A DNA stretch of 64,000 bases, taken from Chitinophaga vietnamensis (GTDB lineage: Bacteria; Bacteroidota; Bacteroidia; Chitinophagales; Chitinophagaceae). Positions 36,219-43,685 of this stretch are shown here, piece by piece; position 1 is the first letter of the stretch, and each line of letters opens with the position of its first letter. The notes beneath the pieces were generated by a model that was not told the DNA's origin, did not search any database, and saw only the letters and a list, made by a program, of their open reading frames with translations. Both the position numbers and the translations under genes were made by a program. The DNA lies in assembly GCF_902167635.1 (NCBI RefSeq), contig NZ_CABHMS010000009.1, positions 124,001-188,000 on the forward strand, given 5' to 3'.

Positions 36219-36814
36219 TGCCGGACCTTCAAACAATGCGGCAACAATTACAAGCATTGCTGCAAACCAGCCCGCACGCTGCTTTTGACGGCAGCAGCCA
36301 GGAATTGTTTGAAGCCCTGCTGGAACCTGTGAGCTTTGCCAGCGGCACGTATTTGTCTGCCGCCGGCAAAGTGGCCGACCGGCTCTTTTATATCTGCACC
36401 GGCATTGTACGTGTAGTAACGATGCATGAAGAGAAAGAAATCAGCATGGATTTCGCCTTCCCTGGTATGTTCAGCTGCTCTTATGCTTCTTTCATTACGC
36501 AAACACCAGCTGTAGTGGCCATTCAGGCCGTAACGCCGGTTACTGCTTATGCCGCCAGCTACAACCAACTGCAAGGGCTATACGAAAAGTCGCATGAGTC
36601 GGAAAGGGTCGGACGTTTGATCGCTGAGCAGCAATATCTCCGCAAATACAGGCGGGAACTGTCTTTCCTGCAATACACCGCACAGGAGCGCTACCAGCAA
36701 CTATTAGCAGAATATCCTGAAGTGATACAACATATTCCCGTAAAACAAATTGCCTCCTATCTGGGCATAGAGCCTGAAAGTCTCAGCAGGATCAGAAAAC
36801 ATTTAAAGACCTGA
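36218..36814 (+). CDS. Crp/Fnr family transcriptional regulator
   Basis: This 198-residue regulator has a cyclic-nucleotide-binding-like beta-roll at residues 20-120 (TYLSAAGKVADRLFYICTGIVRVV) and a C-terminal helix-turn-helix ending IPVKQIASYLGIEPESLSRIRKHL, as in the Bacteroidota Crp-like group. The canonical cAMP-binding Arg-Ser-Ala motif is not evident, so its ligand may be absent or different. It overlaps the coaA stop by one base and is followed after 14 bp by a metallo-hydrolase gene. It may be autoregulated or control neighbours; targets are unknown. Confidence 0.88.
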   Translation: MPDLQTMRQQLQALLQTSPHAAFDGSSQELFEALLEPVSFASGTYLSAAGKVADRLFYICTGIVRVVTMHEEKEISMDFAFPGMFSCSYASFITQTPAVVAIQAVTPVTAYAASYNQLQGLYEKSHESERVGRLIAEQQYLRKYRRELSFLQYTAQERYQQLLAEYPEVIQHIPVKQIASYLGIEPESLSRIRKHLKT

Positions 36815-36828
36815 TATAAACAAGTACC

Positions 36829-37587
36829 ATGCAATTACTATTCTTGCGCCATGCGACCCTTCTGATAGAGTGGAATAATAAAAAGATATTGATAGATCCT
36901 ATGCTCGGAGCCAAAAGCAGTATGGACCCTGTTGCCAATGCTGCCAATACCATCCGCAACCCGATGCTGGATCTGCCACTCGATGAAACGGCACTGCAAC
37001 AACTATTGCAATCACTCGACGCCGTGATCGTTACCCACACCCACCGTGATCACTGGGACCCGGCAGCCACGCAGCTTTTGCCAAAACAATTGCCCATCTT
37101 CTGTCAATGGCAGGATGAAGAGAAGATCAAAGCCGCCGGCTTCACACAAGTGATCCCCGTAGCTACCAGCCATACCTGGGAAGGACTAACGCTACATCGC
37201 ACTGATGGTCAACATGGCACCGGTGAAATTGGCCAGAAGATGGCGCCGGTATCCGGCTTTGTGTTGCAAGGCGATGGCGCATCGTTGTACATCGCCGGCG
37301 ATACCATCTGGTGTGAAGAAGTGGATGCGGCATTATCGCAGTATCAACCAGCGTATACCATCGTAAATGCAGGCGCGGCACAGTTTATCAGCGGCGATCC
37401 CATTACGATGACGGCTGAAGATGTATTGGCAGTGATCACTCATTCTGCGAATACGAAAGTAATAGCGGTACATATGGAAACAATTAACCATTGCTACCTT
37501 ACAAGAGAAGCACTGAGCGCCGCTGTGGCAGCGGCTTCGCAGGCTTGTATCATTCCAGCGCCGGGCGAGCGGATACAATTGAATTAA
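36829..37587 (+). CDS. MBL-fold metallo-hydrolase (UlaG-like)
   Basis: This 252-residue enzyme shows the metallo-beta-lactamase fold: VTHTHRDHWD (HxHxDH zinc motif near residues 68-74), AGDTIWC with the bridging Asp, and late AVHMETINHC His. The N-terminal LRHATLLIEWNNKKILIDPML is typical of the UlaG/YycJ-like group that acts on lactones or phosphodiesters. Substrate is unknown. It is the last gene of the SSADH-coaA-Crp run. A GCAAAG-family inverted repeat follows directly. Confidence 0.88.
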   Translation: MQLLFLRHATLLIEWNNKKILIDPMLGAKSSMDPVANAANTIRNPMLDLPLDETALQQLLQSLDAVIVTHTHRDHWDPAATQLLPKQLPIFCQWQDEEKIKAAGFTQVIPVATSHTWEGLTLHRTDGQHGTGEIGQKMAPVSGFVLQGDGASLYIAGDTIWCEEVDAALSQYQPAYTIVNAGAAQFISGDPITMTAEDVLAVITHSANTKVIAVHMETINHCYLTREALSAAVAAASQACIIPAPGERIQLN

Positions 37588-37589
37588 AC

Positions 37590-37688
37590 GGAATTTTTTC
37601 ACGCAAAGACGCAAAGCAGCAAAGTCGCAAAGTCGCAAAGATCTTTGTTGCTTTGCTCCTTTGCGCCTTTGCGTGAAAAAAATTCCGC
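37590..37688. repeat. GCAAAG-family inverted repeat
   Basis: GGAATTTTTTCACGCAAAG-type words from 37590 and CTTTGCGTG plus AAAAAAATTCC words to 37688 form an imperfect long hairpin with internal CGCAAAG copies. It lies at the junction between the housekeeping genes and the T6SS locus. It is related to the elements at 760-870 and 14787-14945. Confidence 0.8.
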
Positions 37689-37696
37689 TCAAACAA

Positions 37697-37725
37697 AAAA
37701 AGGGCTTTCTTTCGAAAGCCCTTTT
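37697..37725 (-). terminator. Rho-independent terminator for the tssG-tssD transcript
   Basis: An 8-10 bp stem (AAGGGCTTTC with its complement, 37700-37723) is followed on the reverse strand by a run of seven T. It lies 20-odd bases past the tssD stop and closes the reverse T6SS unit. Confidence 0.85.
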
Positions 37726-37744
37726 CGCATAATGTCGGGAGTTA

Positions 37745-38131
37745 TCACACCCACTCATTAACATGCTTGGCATTGCCCATGCTGATTTCGCGGGCGGAAA
37801 TGGTGAAAGTGATGGTCATCGGATTTTTGTTTTCGTAGTCGAAAGACTCTTCAAACTTTACCAGATAGCCTTCTTTAAATTCCAAAGCTTTCAGTTTGGA
37901 ATCAGTGTCTCTTTTGTAGAAGGTGATGGTACCATCTTTTCTTTCGAAATTGTTTACCATCCACTCAAAGAGTTCTGTTTTGCCAGTAGATTCAACGGTA
38001 AGGCGGATGCGGCCACCACGGGTGATAGCGGAAGGGCGTCCTGTTTGATCTGTTTCCTGGCTGAGGTCGTAAGACACGTGCTGAACATTGTAGCTGGTGC
38101 CGTTTACTGTCAATACGGATTTGAATGACAT
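37745..38131 (-). CDS. tssD: T6SS tube protein TssD (Hcp-like), copy 1
   Basis: This 128-residue Hcp-type protein stacks as hexameric rings to form the inner tube of the T6SS. It starts MSFKSVLTVNGTSYNVQHVSYDLSQ, contains the family core TRGGRIRLTVES and a late MTITFTISAREISMGN, typical of Bacteroidota Hcp. It is paralogous to the copy at 52588, sharing MSFKS, the RGG core and the S-A-(R/K)-E-(I/L) ending. It is the last gene of the tssG-N-K-O unit but is preceded by a 162-bp gap with a good promoter of its own, fitting the high amount of Hcp needed. Confidence 0.93.
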   Translation of the reverse strand: MSFKSVLTVNGTSYNVQHVSYDLSQETDQTGRPSAITRGGRIRLTVESTGKTELFEWMVNNFERKDGTITFYKRDTDSKLKALEFKEGYLVKFEESFDYENKNPMTITFTISAREISMGNAKHVNEWV

Positions 38132-38196
38132 GTGGGTTAAGTTTTAAGGTTACAATAAAGAAAAATACCAATAAAGAATAAGTAAGAATTATGCTT

Positions 38197-38228
38197 CAAA
38201 TTTAAGGGGAAAATTTCTATTCATCAAG
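38197..38228 (-). promoter_or_regulatory. Promoter for tssD copy 1 (-33 CTTG, -7 TAAATTTG)
   Basis: On the reverse strand CTTG (38228-38225) and TAAATTTG (38204-38197) are 20 bp apart, fitting the Bacteroidota TTG-N19-21-TAnnTTTG pattern. The predicted transcript would start near 38190, giving a leader of about 60 bases. Confidence 0.55.
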
Positions 38229-38293
38229 AGTCCTAACAATTTTTTTTGGGCAATTAACAAAATACTTATCTACTGCTATATGACCGCGCACCA

Positions 38294-38815
38294 TTAATGG
38301 GCGCGGCTATTCATCATCATCAGTTTAAGATTATCATAGTCTCTGCTCTTGGCATCGAGCCTGCTGGTAAGGTCTGCCACCTGTTCTTTCAGCGTGGCAA
38401 TATTCTGTTGTGCGTTCTGTAACTCGCGCAGTTGCTGCTTTGACTGCTGCAATGAAAGGCCGTTCTGCACAATGTTATCATATAATGCAAAGTGTGTTAC
38501 TACATCTTTCGGGATAGAGTTACGCATATCTGCCAATGATGCCGCGATCACCTGGTCCATATAGTTGGCGTTCTGTCCGGGCAGATTGATAGAATCGAGA
38601 TTGCGTTTCACTTTATCCATCTTCTGCACAAACTCGGCCTGGAATGCTTGCTCCTGGCGGAATGTAGACAACTCCTTCCGCAGAGAGGCATTCTCTCTCG
38701 CCGGTACTTGATAATTAAAAAATATAGCGAGCACAAACAGCCCTACGGTAATCACAAAGAATAAGAGAAACCAGAAAAATGACGTAGTGCGTTCTTGCCT
38801 GTTTAAAACCTGCAT
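38294..38815 (-). CDS. tssO: T6SS membrane-complex protein TssO (probable)
   Basis: This is a 173-residue protein with one membrane helix near residues 14-36 (FFWFLLFFVITVGLFVLAIFF) after a short cytoplasmic N terminus, then a long Gln/Leu/Lys-rich helical region likely to form a coiled coil in the periplasm (QSKQQLRELQNAQQNIATLKEQ). Size, topology and position next to tssK and tssN match TssO of Bacteroidota type iii T6SS, part of the TssNQOPR membrane complex. The assignment rests on topology and context rather than a sequence motif. Confidence 0.7.
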   Translation of the reverse strand: MQVLNRQERTTSFFWFLLFFVITVGLFVLAIFFNYQVPARENASLRKELSTFRQEQAFQAEFVQKMDKVKRNLDSINLPGQNANYMDQVIAASLADMRNSIPKDVVTHFALYDNIVQNGLSLQQSKQQLRELQNAQQNIATLKEQVADLTSRLDAKSRDYDNLKLMMMNSRAH

Positions 38816-38854
38816 AAAAATTTATTTAACGTTTGATAGGTTGATAGATCATGA

Positions 38855-40030
38855 TCAGTCTGTGAAGAACCACCTGTTCTTCTTGTGCTTGCGCAGATAT
38901 TCGGAATCTTCCGCAGATTCTTCTTTAACGAATATGGTGCTATCTGTTTTACGTCCGATGTAATCCAGTCTGCTAAGGCTTTCGAACAGTTTGTTGACAG
39001 CCCTTACAAACGGGATCATTGGTTGCAGACATTCCCGCACGTCAATATGTTTGTAGCGGATATTGGCGCAGCTGATCATCAGGTTTTCAAGTTCGCCCTG
39101 TCGCAGCTCGCACCATTCGGAGAAGTAGTTCAGCAGCTCTTCTTTACCGGCGCCGGCGCGTTGATCGATCGCATTTTTCATGGTGCGCGCCAGTCCTGCG
39201 ATCACCTCCAGCATCTCTGCCGGTGTTTGGTACAGCGATAACCACCTGAATTGCGTGATGCGCGTACCCAGGTACTGCACCATTTTTTCAGTGATGTACA
39301 ATACGACCAAAGCCAGATCATTATTCTGGTTGCGGCCATAGATTTTTTGTACGATGTGCACGCCATACAGTTCCATCTGTCCGAGAAACTGGTCCAGTTC
39401 ATGATGCAGGTCAATCAATGCGGGATGGGCGCTCACGCTGTTGCATGGCGGGATGTAGTCATCTTCCAGCTGCGGGCGTGCATCCATTACCGTTATCTTG
39501 GCCAATGCCATCTGGTAGCTGCCCAATTGTCCCTGCGGCAATTGCGATGCAGGCACCACGTATAAACTATATTCGGGCGTTGCATAAGGCAATCTTGGCG
39601 GATCCTCTTCCAGCAAGGGTTCGCCGCTGGGCTGGCGATTGAATGGATTCACCTGCATCAGCACATAGTAGGTGCTTTCTGTATGCTGTGGGTCCCAGGC
39701 ATATACGGCTTCCGGGAAGGTGGTAGCGTATTTCAGGGAATGAACAGTATGTTCCGGTATTTCTATACGTGCGCCGCCGGGTGTGATGGCGCGGCATTCC
39801 GTGAGTTTGATGCGCCATTGATGCTGGTTATCGTTTACGAACCAGCAGCGCAAAGATTCTTTCTGTTCTGCTTTGGGAGGTAACAGTCCATAGTTAAGGG
39901 CATTCAGTCCGGTAGAGAGGCCATCACGGATCTGGTCGAGCAATGCATTTTCTGTTTCAATGAAATGCTGCTTCCTGATCTTCATGCCGTCAACCCAGTT
40001 CACGGAAAAATATTTCAGCGGTTCCGCCAT
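38855..40030 (-). CDS. tssK: T6SS baseplate subunit TssK
   Basis: This is a 391-residue cytoplasmic protein. The N-terminal block FSVNWVDGMKIRKQHFIETENALLDQIRD is the conserved TssK shell region (W-x-x-G-M/L-x-x-x-x-Q-H-F), followed by the shoulder and neck regions. TssK trimers connect the baseplate wedges to the membrane complex, which in this phylum is reached through TssN. It is 10 bp downstream of tssN and 39 bp upstream of tssO, in one reverse operon. Length is slightly shorter than in Proteobacteria (about 440), as expected for Bacteroidota. Confidence 0.92.
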   Translation of the reverse strand: MAEPLKYFSVNWVDGMKIRKQHFIETENALLDQIRDGLSTGLNALNYGLLPPKAEQKESLRCWFVNDNQHQWRIKLTECRAITPGGARIEIPEHTVHSLKYATTFPEAVYAWDPQHTESTYYVLMQVNPFNRQPSGEPLLEEDPPRLPYATPEYSLYVVPASQLPQGQLGSYQMALAKITVMDARPQLEDDYIPPCNSVSAHPALIDLHHELDQFLGQMELYGVHIVQKIYGRNQNNDLALVVLYITEKMVQYLGTRITQFRWLSLYQTPAEMLEVIAGLARTMKNAIDQRAGAGKEELLNYFSEWCELRQGELENLMISCANIRYKHIDVRECLQPMIPFVRAVNKLFESLSRLDYIGRKTDSTIFVKEESAEDSEYLRKHKKNRWFFTD

Positions 40031-40040
40031 AATCTAACTT

Positions 40041-40895
40041 TTAGGATATCTCAATTCTGTTGCAAATGATCACGCTGTTTTCCTTGATGCCATTCATAAA
40101 CACTGCTTTGCCGGGGTCCAGCGTTTTGGCGGCGCCAAACCAGCCGGGCTTCAGGTGGAACACCCATCCATAAGGCTGTCCGTTCTGATCGATGTAGTCA
40201 ATGGGCGTATCAGGGTAGCGGTCGTTATAGTCGTTGATGAAGTGATAGAAGAGATCGCCCAGGTCCATCTTCATGGGTGTGCGGGCGCGGAAATAAGTAC
40301 GGTTGCGGTCGCGGTGTCCTTTCTCCATTTCGAGGCCTATTACGATCAGGTCTCTCATCTCATCTTCATTCACCTCAGGCACTTCCTTATACATGGGATA
40401 TTGCCACCATTTATGCACTTTCACGGGTATTCCCATCATCTTCTCGAAGGTCTTATATACAAAGGTGGGCAATACAAAAGCGAACATGCTGGTGAGCATG
40501 GGATAGTAGAGGAAATCATCTTTATCAAGAAAGCGGTTGACGAGCACGAAGCCTACGCCGCCAAAGAGCCAGATGGCAATGATAAAGGCCAGTTCGGACC
40601 CCAATGTAGTTTCATTGGCCCAGAAGCGGGTGTACATGAAATGACAGTGTACCACGCCCAGGCCGAGGAACCATACCTCATAAAAGAAATACTGGCTCAT
40701 CAGGTTGCGGTGTGTAAAGAGGAAAGGTATAGAGGCTATCACAGCAAAGATCAGCGTCATACAAAACAAATACCACAGCGCTTTCTTTTTAAACAAGCTG
40801 AAGTTCTTGATGTACCTGCTGAGCAACGCCACTATGATAGATCCCACTGCCAGCACGCCGGCCAGCATAAAATAGAATTTCGCCGTGTATCTCAT
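40041..40895 (-). CDS. tssN: T6SS membrane protein TssN
   Basis: This 284-residue protein has about five N-terminal membrane helices (residues 8-160: FYFMLAGVLAVGSIIVALLS, WYLFCMTLIFAVIASIPFLF and others) followed by a cytoplasmic C-terminal domain of about 120 residues (MGIPVKVHKWWQYPMYKEVPEV ...). The arrangement matches TssN, the Bacteroidota T6SS protein reported to connect the membrane complex to the baseplate. Its leader, 18 bp before the ATG, holds the CCCGAAAAACCTG motif shared with other T6SS genes here. It is directly followed by tssK. Confidence 0.88.
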   Translation of the reverse strand: MRYTAKFYFMLAGVLAVGSIIVALLSRYIKNFSLFKKKALWYLFCMTLIFAVIASIPFLFTHRNLMSQYFFYEVWFLGLGVVHCHFMYTRFWANETTLGSELAFIIAIWLFGGVGFVLVNRFLDKDDFLYYPMLTSMFAFVLPTFVYKTFEKMMGIPVKVHKWWQYPMYKEVPEVNEDEMRDLIVIGLEMEKGHRDRNRTYFRARTPMKMDLGDLFYHFINDYNDRYPDTPIDYIDQNGQPYGWVFHLKPGWFGAAKTLDPGKAVFMNGIKENSVIICNRIEIS

Positions 40896-40997
40896 AGTTC
40901 TTTTCTGATATCAGGTTTTTCGGGTTTGGGTTTTAACAACATGTGTTTTTACGCGTCGTCAATTTAACAAAAATAGTTCCACATCGCTATGATCTCA

Positions 40998-41957
40998 CTA
41001 CAAGAAAAAATTATATCCCATAATGCCTTCTTCCGGCTTGCGGTCGGACACTGACGCTGACCGCTCTTTCGGGTTGGGTTGCAGCTCGGTGATCACTTCC
41101 ACATCTGCCGGAAAAAAATAGTCATAGCAAGTTTGCAATAACCGGCCATACGCTTGCCAGGGTAAATAATCATAGACCCGGTGCTGTTGCAGCGGGCCAA
41201 GTGTGACGGTCACCCTGGGCATATCTGTATAAAATATATCTCCCGCCATCGTATCCACGCCTAGCCGGCATTCTCCCAAAGGCACGCTGCTACCGGCTTT
41301 CACAGGTTGCGGATCGTGATTCCAGGCGATATCCACTGCTTCTTCCAATACCAGTTCAAGGCACAACTTCACCAAAGGCATATTGCCTGCAATGCGGTGC
41401 ATGTACGGTAAGAGCTTTACGAGCCTGTTGGCTGCCATGGAAGGCAGGCCGGCAGGCAGCTCCCAGAACTCGTGGAAAAGATGATCTGCATCCTTCCCGA
41501 ATACGTCAAACAACAGGTGTTTCTCCCGTTGTTCCAGAAAAACGCGCTGCAGGAAAAATTCATTTTCCAGCGGCTGAAAAAAACGACGCGCCTGCTGCTG
41601 CTCTTTCTGCTGCCGCTTGTAGCGTGCCACCATGGCACTCACACCTTTCGCCCTTTCCGGCTGCTGCGAGAAATCATGAAAGATGCCTTCCGGCAAACGG
41701 TCGTATATGCCATCACGTGATAGTGACAAGGCGATGAACGGCTGATAAGGCTGACTATCATCCAGCTTCACATCCGTAATATCTTTATTAAACGAACGGG
41801 TGAATACGTTCTCCAACTGCACTACGATCTCTTCCTTGCGCACGTGATTATCTAACAGCTCACCCACCACTACCTCCGCTCTTACATCATAAGGCAGGGC
41901 CTGCACGTGATCTATCACTTCCTCCAGCACCGCAGCTTTCTGTGCGTTGTTCACCAT
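40998..41957 (-). CDS. tssG: T6SS baseplate subunit TssG
   Basis: This is a 319-residue protein placed first in the reverse unit. The block PYQPFIALSLSRDGIYDRLPEGIFHDF (about residues 66-95) matches the Bacteroidota TssG region that follows the N-terminal helix; a C-terminal region with VTVTLGPLQQHRVYDYLPWQAYGRLLQTCYDYFF is also TssG-like. TssG forms the baseplate wedge with TssE, TssF and TssK. It is divergent to the tssP-E-F unit, so wedge parts come from two units sharing one promoter region. A GAAAAACC motif lies 14 bp before its ATG. Confidence 0.85.
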   Translation of the reverse strand: MVNNAQKAAVLEEVIDHVQALPYDVRAEVVVGELLDNHVRKEEIVVQLENVFTRSFNKDITDVKLDDSQPYQPFIALSLSRDGIYDRLPEGIFHDFSQQPERAKGVSAMVARYKRQQKEQQQARRFFQPLENEFFLQRVFLEQREKHLLFDVFGKDADHLFHEFWELPAGLPSMAANRLVKLLPYMHRIAGNMPLVKLCLELVLEEAVDIAWNHDPQPVKAGSSVPLGECRLGVDTMAGDIFYTDMPRVTVTLGPLQQHRVYDYLPWQAYGRLLQTCYDYFFPADVEVITELQPNPKERSASVSDRKPEEGIMGYNFFL

Positions 41958-42161
41958 GTGATCTGATTTTTAGGTTTTTCGGGTTTAGCTATTTTTTGAA
42001 TAACTCGTTAGCATGTCTATCCAAGAAATAGGTAATGGTTTCGGGCTAACTGCAAAAGCAAAAATAGGTTTTTGCCGCTTGCACTAAAAAAATATTTTTA
42101 CGCTTCATCTTTGGCAATTTATCTAAAAAAAATATTAAAATTGCAAAAACCTGAAAAACCG
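41958..42161. promoter_or_regulatory. Divergent control region between tssG and tssP, with candidate forward promoter
   Basis: This 204-bp AT-rich region serves both units. TTTTTG (about 42069-42074) and TATTTTTA (42093-42100) at 18-bp spacing resemble a Bacteroidota promoter for tssP. A GCAAAAA-TAGG-TTTTTGC inverted repeat lies at 42058-42075. GAAAAACC motifs flank both ends next to the start codons (41972-41983 and 42150-42161). Confidence 0.4.
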
Positions 42162-43220
42162 ATGGCCCCCCGTAAACCTGAAAATGAAAGGAAGGTTAAC
42201 TCATTCAGACCCTTTGGAAAGATTGCCAGTCATGTTGACCCGATGGTACTCTTTACCTTCCTTGGATTGTTTGTTATCAGCATCGTACTGCTTGCCTTTC
42301 AGATGAGCGGAAAAGAAGATTGTACCCAAACAGATATTCTCTTAAGCAACAAACAACATACTAACAGCAAAGCATATACAGTTGGAGAAGTAATTACATT
42401 TAATGCACAGAGCGCAGATAAACACCATGCCGGCTACACCTGGGATTTTGGCGACTCATCCGCCAGGAATACCGGCGCACAAGTGTATCACTCCTTCTAT
42501 AAAGCAGGCAGCTATATGATCACGCTCACCTCCGGCAAATGTACCTGGAACAAGGAAGTAGTGATCGTACCCGCTATCTCGGAAACGCCTGTCAGCACCA
42601 AGTCCGACCTCTTCCCCGTGATCGAAGGCCCTACTGAAGTGCTCGCCGGAAGACCCGTTACCTACAGCAACAAAATGCCGGGCGCCAACAAATGGACCTG
42701 GCGGCTCATGCAAGATAATGCCGAAGTACACACCGGCTCATCTGTTACCTATACCTTCTCCTCCCCCGGCCAGCGCACCTTGTCGCTGATCGTGAACGGA
42801 GATACCAGCCGCATGGTGATGAAAACCATCACCGTATTCCCGGCCAAGCCGCAGGAAAAACAGGACTATATTCCTGAACCATTCCCGCAGCCGGCACAAC
42901 CCACTACGCCCGCTCCGCCACCACCGCCTGAAAAACCGCGCGTACCGGCCATTTCAGACGATGAGTTCAAATTCATGCTGTCGCAGGTAGTGGGTAAACA
43001 GAAGAGCGCAGGCGACTTCTCACAATTCCTCTGCAATAACCTCAACGCCAGGGTACTGCTGAACGATAAGGAAACTGACAGCTTCGCCAACTTCTGCTCC
43101 CGCATCTACGGTAAAAAGAAATTCAGGATCGAAAAGGTAAACCTCGTGAAAGATCAGGATGGATGCGTGAAAGAGATCAGGATCATCTATGACAAAAAGA
43201 AATTTATCGGTATCTTTTAA
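42162..43220 (+). CDS. tssP: PKD-domain membrane protein, TssP-like
   Basis: This is a 352-residue protein from the ATG at 42162; a longer reading from 42072 would add 30 residues encoded by AT-rich promoter-like DNA. It has one membrane helix near residues 30-52 (PMVLFTFLGLFVISIVLLAFQ), a periplasmic PKD domain with YTWDFGDSSARNTGAQVYHSFYKAGSY-type hallmarks, a second Ig-like stretch, a Pro-rich linker (PTTPAPPPPPEKP) and a C-terminal domain of about 100 residues. The position before tssE and tssF and single-pass topology match TssP of the Bacteroidota membrane complex. It could alternatively be an independent envelope anchor. Confidence 0.65.
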   Translation: MAPRKPENERKVNSFRPFGKIASHVDPMVLFTFLGLFVISIVLLAFQMSGKEDCTQTDILLSNKQHTNSKAYTVGEVITFNAQSADKHHAGYTWDFGDSSARNTGAQVYHSFYKAGSYMITLTSGKCTWNKEVVIVPAISETPVSTKSDLFPVIEGPTEVLAGRPVTYSNKMPGANKWTWRLMQDNAEVHTGSSVTYTFSSPGQRTLSLIVNGDTSRMVMKTITVFPAKPQEKQDYIPEPFPQPAQPTTPAPPPPPEKPRVPAISDDEFKFMLSQVVGKQKSAGDFSQFLCNNLNARVLLNDKETDSFANFCSRIYGKKKFRIEKVNLVKDQDGCVKEIRIIYDKKKFIGIF

Positions 43221-43229
43221 ACAGGTATC

Positions 43230-43661
43230 ATGAAAGGCAAATATTATAAACTGCCGATGGATTTTTCGCAGATACTGCAGAAGAAAGACATGCAGACCAT
43301 CACGCTCGAAGAATCCGTAGCACAACATATTCATCTGCTCATCACCACCGTATTGGGAGAGAATAAAGACGATCCCCAATATGGCTGCCAGTGGTGGGAT
43401 AGCGACTTCGACATCAAAGCCTCCAACAACGAAGTGAAGGAACAGGTGGAGAATGCCGTGAAATCCTCCATCCTGCGCTATGAGAAGCGCCTGACGCAGA
43501 TCAGGATAGTAGCCGCCGTAAACCAGGAAGAGCTGTCGCTCATGCCCTCAAAAAAGATCAAGAAAAAAATACGGGTCACCGTTACCGGCACACTCGCCAA
43601 AAACAATAACCCGTTTCAATACAGCAGTTATTTCTATATCAGTCCACTGTCTTACGACTGA
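43230..43661 (+). CDS. tssE: T6SS baseplate protein TssE (gp25-like)
   Basis: This is a 143-residue GPW/gp25-family protein. The block TITLEESVAQHIHLLITTVLGENKDDPQYGC includes the E-x-x-x-x-x-x-x-L pattern near residues 26-50 typical of gp25-like sheath initiators. TssE joins the baseplate to the first sheath ring. The C-terminal region (EKRLTQIRIVAAVNQEE ... KIRVTVTGTL) is the usual late strand pair. It follows tssP by nine bases and precedes tssF by 24, clearly one operon. Confidence 0.9.
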   Translation: MKGKYYKLPMDFSQILQKKDMQTITLEESVAQHIHLLITTVLGENKDDPQYGCQWWDSDFDIKASNNEVKEQVENAVKSSILRYEKRLTQIRIVAAVNQEELSLMPSKKIKKKIRVTVTGTLAKNNNPFQYSSYFYISPLSYD

Positions 43662-43685
43662 TGATTGTTTTGAAGCTCATCTCAC

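Noticed and set aside
42072-42161. N-terminal extension of the TssP-like protein from ATG 42072
   Set aside because: The extra 30 codons cover AT-rich DNA with promoter-like words, and the GAAAAACC motif lies directly before the ATG at 42162.
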